Source of the DNA: Pseudomonas fluorescens
GTDB taxonomy: Bacteria; Pseudomonadota; Gammaproteobacteria; Pseudomonadales; Pseudomonadaceae
NCBI RefSeq assembly: GCF_902497995.1
Contig: NZ_CABVII010000020.1
Location: 81,651-145,650, forward strand
Direction of reading: 5' to 3'
DNA: 64,000 nucleotides
Shown here: positions 1-7,340 of the stretch, in pieces
Layout of the letters: each line of letters begins with the position of its first letter
How positions within the stretch are numbered: the first letter of the stretch is position 1
Notes under the pieces: model-generated
Told to the model about the DNA's origin: nothing
The model's input: the letters and a program-made list of their open reading frames with translations, nothing else
Database searches by the model: none
Program-made: the position numbers and the translations under genes

Positions 1-127
1 AACCCGACTCGCCCACGATGGCCAGCACTTCGCCCTTGTCCACAGAGATGTCGAGCCCGTCGACCACCGGAACGGCGTTCTTGTCGCCGAAGCGAACGTT
101 GAGATTCTTGATTTCCAACAGTGACAT
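1..127 (-). CDS. dppD: Dipeptide ABC transporter ATP-binding protein DppD (N-terminal part only)
   Basis: Only the first 42 codons lie in the window, running off the left edge. The protein starts MSLLEIKNLNVRFGDKNAVP and reaches the beginning of a Walker A loop (GESG) at the boundary, as expected for the OppD/DppD family of peptide-importer ATPases. It follows dppC by about ten bases in the same direction, so it is read as the next gene of the dppBCD(F) operon. It would power peptide import through DppBC at the inner membrane. The family usually exceeds 300 residues; a dppF partner would be expected just outside the window. The identification relies on this short segment plus context. Confidence 0.85.
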   Translation of the reverse strand, partial: MSLLEIKNLNVRFGDKNAVPVVDGLDISVDKGEVLAIVGESG

Positions 128-137
128 GTGAATCTCC

Positions 138-1067
138 TCAGGCGGCGTTCTTGAGTTTCGGGTCCAGCGCATCGCGCAGGCCGTCGCCCATCAAGTTGAT
201 TGCCAGCACGCTGAGCAAAATGGTCAAGCCAGGCAAGCTCACCACCCACCAGGCACGTTCGATGTAGTCGCGAGCCGATGCCAGCATGGTGCCCCATTCA
301 GGGGTTGGCGGTTGTACACCAAGGCCGAGGAAGCCCAGTGCCGCGGCATCGAGGATCGCCGAGGAGAAGCTCAAGGTGGCCTGAACGATCAGCGGCGCCA
401 TGCAGTTGGGCAGCACGGTGACGAACATCAGGCGTGGCAGACCGGCACCGGCCAGGCGCGCGGCGGTCACGTAGTCGCGGTTCAGTTCGCCCATCACCGC
501 GGCGCGGGTCAGGCGAACGTAGGACGGCAACGAAACCACTGCGATGGCGATAATGGTGTTGATCAGGCCAGGGCCGAGGATGGCGACAATCGCCACCGCC
601 AGCAGCAGGGACGGCAGGGCCAGCATGATGTCCATGAGACGCATGATGGTCGGACCCAGGATCCGCGGGTAGAACCCGGCGAACAGACCCAAAAGAATTC
701 CCGGAATCAGCGACATCACTACCGACGACAAGCCTATCAGCAGGGACAGGCGCGAACCGTTGATCAGCCGCGACAACAGGTCGCGACCCAGTTCGTCGGT
801 GCCGAGCAGGAACTGGATTTGCCCACCTTCCAGCCAGGCCGGCGGGGTCAGCAGGAAGTCACGGTATTGCTCGCTCGGGTTATGCGGGGCAACCCACGGC
901 GCGAAGATCGCGCAGAAGATAACCAACAGCATGAACATCAGGCCGGCAACGGCGCCTTTGTTCTTGGAAAACGCTTGCCAGAATTCTTTGTACGGGGACG
1001 GATACAGCAGGCTTTGATCGACTGTTACCGCTTGATTTGAAGTTGAAGCTGGAGTGGTCATGGTCAT
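138..1067 (-). CDS. dppC: Dipeptide ABC transporter permease DppC
   Basis: Inner-membrane permease of a binding-protein-dependent peptide importer, about 309 residues. An N-terminal membrane segment near residues 35-60 is followed by a periplasmic stretch (NPSEQYRDFLL) and five further membrane helices. The cytoplasmic EAA loop that docks on the ATPase is visible (RDYVTAARLAGAGLPRLMF). The start at 1067 (MTMTTPAS) lies 7 bases after the dppB stop with a GAG upstream; an upstream in-frame ATG at 1142 would overlap dppB heavily and adds sequence unlike the family. MTTPAS at 1061 is an equally possible start. It pairs with DppB to form the translocation pore. Confidence 0.93.
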   Translation of the reverse strand: MTMTTPASTSNQAVTVDQSLLYPSPYKEFWQAFSKNKGAVAGLMFMLLVIFCAIFAPWVAPHNPSEQYRDFLLTPPAWLEGGQIQFLLGTDELGRDLLSRLINGSRLSLLIGLSSVVMSLIPGILLGLFAGFYPRILGPTIMRLMDIMLALPSLLLAVAIVAILGPGLINTIIAIAVVSLPSYVRLTRAAVMGELNRDYVTAARLAGAGLPRLMFVTVLPNCMAPLIVQATLSFSSAILDAAALGFLGLGVQPPTPEWGTMLASARDYIERAWWVVSLPGLTILLSVLAINLMGDGLRDALDPKLKNAA

Positions 1068-1074
1068 GATGATC

Positions 1075-2085
1075 TCAGCGCTGGTGACGAATGCGTGGGT
1101 TGGCAAAGCCGTAGAGGATGTCCACCACGAAATTGACCACAATCACCAGGCAGGCGATTAACAGGATGCCGTTCTGCACCACGGGATAATCCCGTGCGCC
1201 AATGGCTTCGATCAGCCATTTGCCGATGCCGGGCCAGGAGAAGATGGTTTCGGTCAGGACCGCACCCGCCAGCAACGTGCCGACTTGCAGGCCGACCACG
1301 GTCAGCACCGGAATCAGCGCGTTGCGCAGGCCGTGAACGAATACCACGCGCGACGGCGACAGGCCTTTGGCGCGGGCGGTACGGATGTAGTCCTCGCGCA
1401 GCACTTCGAGCATCGAAGACCGGGTCATTCGCGCGATCACCGCCAGCGGAATGGTGCCGAGCACGATGGCCGGCAGGATCAGGTGATGCAGGGCATCGAA
1501 GAACGCACCGACGTCATCGGCCAGCAGCGTATCGATCAGCATGAAACCGGTGCGCGGCTCGATGTCGTACAGCAGGTCGATCCGCCCGGACACCGGGGTC
1601 CAGCCCAGGGACACCGAGAAGAACATGATCAGGATCAGGCCCCACCAGAAGATCGGCATCGAATATCCCGCCAGGGAGATGCCCATCACCCCGTGGTCGA
1701 ACAGGGATCCTCGCTTGAGTGCCGCGATCACCCCGGCCAGCAGGCCCAGGATGCCGGCGAACAGCAGGGCGGCCATGGACAGTTCCAGGGTCGCGGGGAA
1801 TAGCGAGCTGAACTCGGTCCAGACGCTTTCCCGGGTGCGCAGGGATTCGCCGAGATCGCCGTGGGCCAGTTTGCCAATGTAATCCAGGTATTGGGCATAC
1901 AGGGGTTTGTTCAGACCAAGGCGTTCCATTGCCTGAGCATGCATTTCGGGGTCGACCCGACGTTCACCCATCATCACTTCCACGGGGTCGCCCGGAATCA
2001 TGCGAATCAACGCGAAAGTCAGCAAGGTGATGCCGAAGAACGTAGGGATCAATAACCCCAGTCGGCGGGCAATAAAACTAAACAT
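1075..2085 (-). CDS. dppB: Dipeptide ABC transporter permease DppB
   Basis: Permease subunit of the dipeptide importer, 336 residues, the usual length for DppB. It opens with the family signature MFSFIARRLGLLIPTFFGIT, a first membrane helix, then the periplasmic LDYIGKLAHGDLGESL region. The EAA coupling loop is REDYIRTARAKGLSPSRVVF. It is followed closely by dppC and preceded, 74 bases upstream, by a peptide-binding-protein gene of the same strand; a stem-loop occupies that gap. The subunit forms the transmembrane channel with DppC and takes substrates from the periplasmic binding proteins encoded upstream. Confidence 0.95.
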   Translation of the reverse strand: MFSFIARRLGLLIPTFFGITLLTFALIRMIPGDPVEVMMGERRVDPEMHAQAMERLGLNKPLYAQYLDYIGKLAHGDLGESLRTRESVWTEFSSLFPATLELSMAALLFAGILGLLAGVIAALKRGSLFDHGVMGISLAGYSMPIFWWGLILIMFFSVSLGWTPVSGRIDLLYDIEPRTGFMLIDTLLADDVGAFFDALHHLILPAIVLGTIPLAVIARMTRSSMLEVLREDYIRTARAKGLSPSRVVFVHGLRNALIPVLTVVGLQVGTLLAGAVLTETIFSWPGIGKWLIEAIGARDYPVVQNGILLIACLVIVVNFVVDILYGFANPRIRHQR

Positions 2086-2118
2086 CGTGTGGTGTACCTC
2101 ATCAGCCGGTTAGGCGTG

Positions 2119-2148
2119 CCCGGCATCCCTGGGGTCAGGGACGCCGGG
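2119..2148 (-). other. Intercistronic stem-loop between peptide-binding protein gene and dppB
   Basis: Two 12-base arms (2119-2130 and 2137-2148) surround a 6-base loop, starting 11 bases past the stop of the binding-protein gene. Read on the minus strand the helix is complete with one G-U pair; on the plus strand the same position is an A-C mismatch, so the structure belongs to the operon mRNA. No run of U follows. Such hairpins usually protect the upstream message from 3' exonucleases and raise binding protein over permease; that role here is inference. Confidence 0.6.
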
Positions 2149-2159
2149 AATTTTCTTAT

Positions 2160-3755
2160 CTACTTCACCTGAGTGGTGGCGAAGTTATTCGTGGTGAGCG
2201 GGCTGATGTGATAGCCCTCTACGTTGTTGCGCATTGCGGTGAACATACGGGTATGCGCGATGCTGATCCATGGCTGGTCCTGGTTGAAAATGGCCTGGGC
2301 TTGCTCATAGAGCGCGGCGCGTTCGGCAGGGTTCACTTTAGCCCTTGCTTCATCGATCAGGGCCTGGAACTGCTGATTGCACCAGCGTGCGTAGTTTTCG
2401 CCGTTTTTGGCGGCCTCGCAACTGAGCATAGGCGTCAGGAAGTTGTCCGGGTCGCCGTTATCGCCCGCCCATCCGGCGGACACCATGTCGTGCTCGCCGT
2501 TTTTCGCGCGCTTGAGCATTTCGCCCCATTCCATCACGCGGATGTCGATCTTGATGCCGACCTTGGCCAGGTCGGCCTGCATCATCTGCGCACCGAGCAT
2601 CGGGTTAGGGTTGGTCGCGCCACCGCCATTGCGGGTGAACAACGTGAATACCGTGCCTTCAGGTACGCCAGCCTCCTTGAGCAGAGCGCGGGCCTTGTCC
2701 AGGTCGCGGGGCGGGTTCTTGAGGTTATGGTTGTAGCCCAGCAGGGTGTCCGGGAACGGGTTGACCGCGGCGGTCGCATTGCCTTTGCCGAACAGCGCGT
2801 TGACGGCCGCTTCCTTGTCGAAGGCGATGTCGATGGCTTTGCGTACGCGCACGTCGCTCAGGTATTTGTGCGTGGTGTTGATGCCAATGTACGCGACGGT
2901 CATCGCGTTCAGTTCGTCGACCTTCAGCTGGGGGTCGCTCTTGATGCTCGGAATGTCATCCGGCTTCGGATACAGCGCGACCTGGCACTCGTTGGCCTTG
3001 AGCTTCTGCAGGCGCACGTTGTTGTCGGTGGCAATCGCCAGGATCAGCGCTTCAGACGGTGGCTTGCCACGGAAGTAGTCCGGGTTGGCCTTGAAGCGGA
3101 CCTGAGCATCCTTGGCGTAACGCTGGAAGATGAACGGGCCGGTACCGACCGGTTTGTTGTTCAGGTCGCCGGTCTTGTCGGCCTTGAGCAGCTGGTCGGC
3201 GTACTCGGCGGAGTAGATCGAAGAGAACGCCATGGCGATGTCGGCCAGGAACGGCGCTTCGCGACGGGTCAGGGTGAACTTGACCGTGTTGTCGTCGACC
3301 TTCTCGACGCTCTTGAGCAATTCCTTGAAGCCCATGCTTTCAAAGTAGGGGAAGCCCACGCTCGATTTGTCGTGCCACGGGTGTTTCGGGTCCAGCTGAC
3401 GCTGGAAACTCCAGACCACGTCGTCGGCATTCATGTCGCGGGTCGGCTTGAAGTAGTCGGTGGTGTGAAACTTGACGCCTTGGCGCAGGTGGAAGGTGTA
3501 GGTCAGACCGTCTTCGCTGATGTCCCAGGAGTCGGCCAGTGCCGGAATCACTTCAGTGGTGCCGGGCTTGAAGTCCGCCAGGCGATTGAAGATGGTTTCG
3601 GCCACCGCATCGGCTGTGACTGCAGTCGTGTACTGGACCATATCGAAACCTTCCGGGCTGGCTTCGGTGCAGACCACCAAGGGTTTGGCCGAGACGCCAG
3701 CAGCGACACTCAGTAACGCGGCAGCGATGGCCGCACGCAGGGTAAGCATTTTCAT
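2160..3755 (-). CDS. Periplasmic peptide-binding protein (family 5, DppA-like), copy nearest dppBCD
   Basis: Solute-binding protein of the DppA/OppA family, 531 residues from the MKMLTLRA start at 3755; a preceding AGAGGGTTCTTG provides a ribosome site. A cleavable signal peptide ends near VAAGVSAK. The mature protein begins LVVCTEASPEGFDMVQYTT, a family-5 N-terminus, and has internal landmarks KLKANECQVALYPKP and DNGDPDNFL. It would capture di/oligopeptides in the periplasm for DppBCDF. It is the third of three paralogues in this locus and is the most divergent; the other two, at 5437-7038 and 7341-8966, resemble each other more closely. Position matches P. aeruginosa dppA4 in recalled gene order. 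Confidence 0.9.
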   Translation of the reverse strand: MKMLTLRAAIAAALLSVAAGVSAKPLVVCTEASPEGFDMVQYTTAVTADAVAETIFNRLADFKPGTTEVIPALADSWDISEDGLTYTFHLRQGVKFHTTDYFKPTRDMNADDVVWSFQRQLDPKHPWHDKSSVGFPYFESMGFKELLKSVEKVDDNTVKFTLTRREAPFLADIAMAFSSIYSAEYADQLLKADKTGDLNNKPVGTGPFIFQRYAKDAQVRFKANPDYFRGKPPSEALILAIATDNNVRLQKLKANECQVALYPKPDDIPSIKSDPQLKVDELNAMTVAYIGINTTHKYLSDVRVRKAIDIAFDKEAAVNALFGKGNATAAVNPFPDTLLGYNHNLKNPPRDLDKARALLKEAGVPEGTVFTLFTRNGGGATNPNPMLGAQMMQADLAKVGIKIDIRVMEWGEMLKRAKNGEHDMVSAGWAGDNGDPDNFLTPMLSCEAAKNGENYARWCNQQFQALIDEARAKVNPAERAALYEQAQAIFNQDQPWISIAHTRMFTAMRNNVEGYHISPLTTNNFATTQVK

Positions 3756-3789
3756 CAAGAACCCTCTGCAATTGGTTAAAGGACCCAAA

Positions 3790-3823
3790 CCAGACGGCCG
3801 ACCCTGATGAGTCAGTCGTCTGG
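3790..3823 (-). other. Stem-loop downstream of the OprD-family porin gene
   Basis: Arms CCAGACG (3790-3796) and CGTCTGG (3817-3823) enclose a second short GAC/GTC pairing. The structure begins 10 bases after the porin stop codon on the minus strand and has no U-run after it. It resembles the hairpins after the other genes of this locus, so a message-stability or partial-termination role is likelier than a full terminator. Confidence 0.45.
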
Positions 3824-3832
3824 CGGGCGTTT

Positions 3833-5266
3833 TTACAGAATGTTGAACGGGATGGTGGTCACGAGACGGAACTCGTTGATGCTGCCATCCGCCTGGTTTT
3901 CGCTGGCGCGGTGAGCGGTGTAGGTCGCGCGAATCGCGGTGGCCTTGAGCGGGCCGCTCTGTACGGCGTACGAAGCGCCGATGCCGTATTCGTAGTGGTG
4001 TTCGCCGTCCTGGGCCTGGATACCGTCGTAACCCTTGCCCACCACACCACCGTTGCCCTTGTAGTGAGTGCCGTCGATGCCCCAGCCGCGAGCCTGGTAG
4101 ATATTGAACTTCAGGCCCGGCACGCCGTATTCGGCCATGTTCAGACCGTAGGCCACCTGGAAGGATTTCTCGTTCGGCCCGTTGAAGTCCGACAGCAGGG
4201 AGTTGGCCAGGTAGATGCCGTTGGTTTCGTGCAGGTAGTCGAAGTACTCGTCACCATTAATTTCCTGGTACGAGAAGCTCAGGGTATGGGCCTGGTGAGT
4301 CAGGCCGAACGACAGGGAGTAGGTATCGTTGTCGATATCGCCGATCAGCGCTTTGCCTTCTTCCTGGGTCTTGTAGTAGTTCAGGCCGGTGGTCAGGCTC
4401 AAAACCTGGCTGTCGCCCAGCACATGGCTGGCGCCGAAGTAGTACTGGTTCCAGATGTCTTCGGCCTGGGTGGCCCAGAGGCTGGTGGTCAGGCTGGCAA
4501 ATGGCGTGTAGGTGATGCCTGCGGTGTGGACGTGATCGCTTTCAACGATGCCGTTGGCGTATTCGGTGCGGAACTTGCGCTGGCTTTGCTCCATGCGCGG
4601 AGAGTTGCGATCGAACGTACCCAGGTCAAAGGCCAGGTTTTCCAGCTCTTCGCTGTGCAGGCTCACACCCTCGAAGCTTGAAGGCAGCGCACGGTTACCG
4701 ATCACATCGACCATCGGGCTGCTGAAGTTCTGGCGGCCGGCCGTCAGGGTGGTATTGGAGACACGGGCCTTGACGTTGGCCAGGCCCAGTTTGCTCCACT
4801 GGCCAACGGCGTCGCCGCCTTCTTCGGTCAGGGTACGGTTGTTGCCCGCGCCAGGGCGAGTGCCCGGTGCGCCGCCGTTGTTGGAGGCCAGGTCCTTGCG
4901 ATCCTGGTCCAGGGCAATGGCGTTGTACGCCGCCACTTCGGTGCTGATCCCCACGGGGCCTTCGGTGAAGCCGGAGTTGTACTTGATGATGGTGCCTTGC
5001 ACCCAGTTGATACGGCGATCGGTATCGGTCGACACGCCGTTTTTCTTGTAAGCGAACTGGCCGCCCCGTTTCAGTTGCTCGTTCGCATACCAGTTACGCG
5101 TGGTGCCGCTGATCGACTGGCCTTCGACGAAGCCGGTGGCTGCACTCTGGGCACTTTTCTCTTTCACGGTAACCGGCGTGAACGCCTGGCTTTGGGATTC
5201 TGCGTACGCCGTGGCGGTGACGCTGCTGATGGCCAGGGCCAATAACGCGGTGCTGCTCAGTTTCAT
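3833..5266 (-). CDS. OprD-family outer-membrane porin (OpdP-like, peptide uptake)
   Basis: Substrate-specific outer-membrane channel of the OprD family, 477 residues. The start at 5266 has an AAGGAGCTT site 5 bases upstream and opens a signal peptide ending TATAYAE. The mature part contains the OprD-type run GFVEGQSISGTTRNWYANEQ followed by alternating beta-strand segments, and ends in aromatic-rich strand sequence (RLVTTIPFNIL). An in-frame ATG at 5347 adds 27 residues incompatible with a signal peptide. Lying inside the dipeptide ABC locus, it is the probable outer-membrane entry for peptides, corresponding to opdP of P. aeruginosa; that substrate is inferred from context. Confidence 0.9.
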   Translation of the reverse strand: MKLSSTALLALAISSVTATAYAESQSQAFTPVTVKEKSAQSAATGFVEGQSISGTTRNWYANEQLKRGGQFAYKKNGVSTDTDRRINWVQGTIIKYNSGFTEGPVGISTEVAAYNAIALDQDRKDLASNNGGAPGTRPGAGNNRTLTEEGGDAVGQWSKLGLANVKARVSNTTLTAGRQNFSSPMVDVIGNRALPSSFEGVSLHSEELENLAFDLGTFDRNSPRMEQSQRKFRTEYANGIVESDHVHTAGITYTPFASLTTSLWATQAEDIWNQYYFGASHVLGDSQVLSLTTGLNYYKTQEEGKALIGDIDNDTYSLSFGLTHQAHTLSFSYQEINGDEYFDYLHETNGIYLANSLLSDFNGPNEKSFQVAYGLNMAEYGVPGLKFNIYQARGWGIDGTHYKGNGGVVGKGYDGIQAQDGEHHYEYGIGASYAVQSGPLKATAIRATYTAHRASENQADGSINEFRLVTTIPFNIL

Positions 5267-5390
5267 GGGTGAAGCTCCTTGTTTTCTTTTTATATGCCGG
5301 TCTTTTTTTGATGATCCGGCTATTGGTTTAGAACGCTTGCAAGGCATCGCAAACGTTTGCAGAAGGCCGATTTGACGAATTTCGGCAATA

Positions 5391-5412
5391 CGCTTGCGTG
5401 AGGGCGCAAGCG
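5391..5412 (-). other. Stem-loop downstream of second peptide-binding protein gene
   Basis: Perfect 8-base arms CGCTTGCG (5391-5398) and CGCAAGCG (5405-5412) with a 6-base loop, 24 bases beyond the stop of the binding-protein gene on the minus strand. No U-tract follows. It is read as an mRNA-stabilising or attenuating hairpin in front of the porin gene. Confidence 0.5.
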
Positions 5413-5436
5413 CCCCCAGCGGTTCTGGCTAATCGG

Positions 5437-7038
5437 TTATTTTTCCAGGCTGACACCCGAGAACACGTTGCGGCCGAAAGGACTCACCTTGAACCCTTCG
5501 ACTTTGGCGCTTAACGGCTGGTTGACCGTCGAGTGGGCGACAGGCGTGATCGGCACTTGCTGCTTGAGCAATTGCTGGGCCTGTTTGTAGAGCACGGTGC
5601 GCTGGTCACGGTCGGTGACGACCTTGGCCTGCTTGATCAGCTTGTCGTATGCCGGATCACACCACATGGAATAGTTGTTGCCGCCAATGGCGTCGCAGCT
5701 GTAAAGCGTGCCGAGCCAGTTGTCCGGGTCCCCGTTGTCCCCGGTCCAGCCGATCAGGCTGACGTCGTGTTCGCCATTCTTGGTGCGCTTGATGTACTCG
5801 CCCCATTCATAGCTGACAATCTTGACCTTGAGACCGATCTTCGCCCAGTCGGCCTGGAGCATCTCGGCCATCAACTTGGCATTGGGGTTGTAAGGACGCT
5901 GGACCGGCATGGCCCAGAGGGTGATTTCGGTGCCCTCCTTGACGCCGGCGGCCTTGAGCAATTCCCTGGCTTTTTCCGGGTTGTAGGCGACGTCCTTGAT
6001 GGTCTCATCGTAGGACCACTGGGTCGGCGGCATGGCGTTGACCGCCAGTTGCCCGGCACCCTGGTAGACGGCGTTGAGAATGCCTTGCTTGTTCACCGCC
6101 ATGTCCAGTGCCTGGCGCACTTCGAGCTGGTCGAACGGCTTGTGACGCACGTTGTAGGCGATGTAGCCGAGGTTGAAACCAGGCTTCTCGATGAGCTTGA
6201 GCCTGGCGTCGTTCTTCAGCGCGGTCACGTCGGCAGGGCGCGGATGCAGGGTGATCTGGCATTCGTTGGCCTTGAGCTTCTGCACCCGCACCGAGGCGTC
6301 GGTGTTGATGGCGAAGATCAGGTTGTCGAGCTTGACCCGGCTCGGGTCCCAGTACTGCTTGTTGCCGGTGTAACGGATATTGGAGTCTTTCTGGTAGCTC
6401 TTGAACACGAACGGGCCAGTGCCGACCGGCTTCTGGTTGATGTCGCTCGGCTTGCCGGACGCCAGCAACTGATCGGCGTATTCGGCCGAAAGAATGGCGG
6501 CGAAACTCATGGCGATGTTCTGGATGAACGCGGCGTCCACGCTGTTAAGCGTCATGACCACGGTCAGCGGCCCGGTCTTTTCGACCTTGGCGATGTTCTT
6601 GTTCAGGCTCATCCCGTTGAAATACGGGAATTCGGTCGGGTAAGCCTTGCGGAAGGGTTGCTGCGGATCGAGCATGCGATTGAACGTGAACAGCACGTCA
6701 TCGGCATTGAAGTCACGGGTCGGCTTGAAATACGCAGTGGTGTGAAATTTCACCCCTTCGCGTAGGTGAAAGCTGTACTTGAGGCCGTCCTCCGAAATAT
6801 CCCAGCTCGTTGCCAGGCCTGGTACTACATTGGTCGCGCCTTTTTCGAACTCTGCCAGTCGGTTGTACAACGGCTCGGCGGCGTCGTTATCGGTCGCGGT
6901 GGTGTACTGCGCGGTATCGAAGCCCGCCGGGCTGCCTTCGGAGCAGAACACCAGGCTGTTACTGGCGGCCTGGCTAATGGAAGTGGCGGCCAACAGGCCG
7001 GTGCCCAGCAGTGCGGATAAAACCAAGGAATGGCGCAT
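5437..7038 (-). CDS. Periplasmic peptide-binding protein (family 5, DppA-like), middle copy
   Basis: Peptide-binding protein of 533 residues. The signal peptide is MRHSLVLSALLGTGLLAATS ending SQAAS, and the mature part begins LVFCSEGSPAGFDTAQYTT. Recognisable family-5 segments are EGVKFHTTAYFKPTRDFNAD, PVGTGPFVFKSYQKDSNIRY, KLKANECQITLHPRPADV and WTGDNGDPDNWLGTLYSCD. It is strongly similar over its length to the 7341-8966 product, so the two look like a tandem duplication. It presumably delivers peptides with a different preference to the shared DppBCD permease. In recalled P. aeruginosa order this corresponds to a dppA3-type gene next to opdP; no metallopeptidase or PsdR-type repressor gene is found between the paralogues here. 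Confidence 0.92.
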   Translation of the reverse strand: MRHSLVLSALLGTGLLAATSISQAASNSLVFCSEGSPAGFDTAQYTTATDNDAAEPLYNRLAEFEKGATNVVPGLATSWDISEDGLKYSFHLREGVKFHTTAYFKPTRDFNADDVLFTFNRMLDPQQPFRKAYPTEFPYFNGMSLNKNIAKVEKTGPLTVVMTLNSVDAAFIQNIAMSFAAILSAEYADQLLASGKPSDINQKPVGTGPFVFKSYQKDSNIRYTGNKQYWDPSRVKLDNLIFAINTDASVRVQKLKANECQITLHPRPADVTALKNDARLKLIEKPGFNLGYIAYNVRHKPFDQLEVRQALDMAVNKQGILNAVYQGAGQLAVNAMPPTQWSYDETIKDVAYNPEKARELLKAAGVKEGTEITLWAMPVQRPYNPNAKLMAEMLQADWAKIGLKVKIVSYEWGEYIKRTKNGEHDVSLIGWTGDNGDPDNWLGTLYSCDAIGGNNYSMWCDPAYDKLIKQAKVVTDRDQRTVLYKQAQQLLKQQVPITPVAHSTVNQPLSAKVEGFKVSPFGRNVFSGVSLEK

Positions 7039-7340
7039 GACGCTCGCTCTTGTTTAGTGTTTTTGGCAATGAGACTTTTCCCGTCCGGGGACGTGTAGGC
7101 CTCACTGATCTCAAGCCATGACGTGCAGCAATAACCGAGAGCCCACGGACTAACTGGTCAGATCCCGACGGTATGAACCTTGGGTCCGGCAGTAAATACG
7201 TAAATTCCGAAAGACTTGTGGGAAAAGGCAATACGTCCGCAACCGCTGCTGTAGTACGCAGTGGATCAGGGTGTAGGCAAATTCCTGCTTCTCGGTAGAT
7301 AACGCAACGGCGACGTCAAAAACGTCGCCGTTGCACCACC
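7039..7340. other. 302-base intergenic stretch between the two similar binding-protein genes
   Basis: No coding region is convincing here. Apart from the stem-loop next to the upstream gene's stop (7304-7334), I see no REP element and no clear terminator. The part nearest 7038 should carry the leader and perhaps a promoter of the middle binding-protein gene, but I could not pick out reliable -35/-10 boxes. Confidence 0.5.
7304..7334 (-). other. Stem-loop downstream of first peptide-binding protein gene
   Basis: Perfect 13-base arms GCAACGGCGACGT (7304-7316) and ACGTCGCCGTTGC (7322-7334) with a 5-base loop, beginning 6 bases after the stop codon on the minus strand. The following bases lack a U-run, so it is a strong hairpin but not a canonical terminator. 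Confidence 0.6.

Noticed and set aside
7304..7334. Strong hairpin as a transcription terminator of the first binding-protein gene
   Set aside because: No U-run follows on the minus strand; kept as a stability or attenuation hairpin instead.
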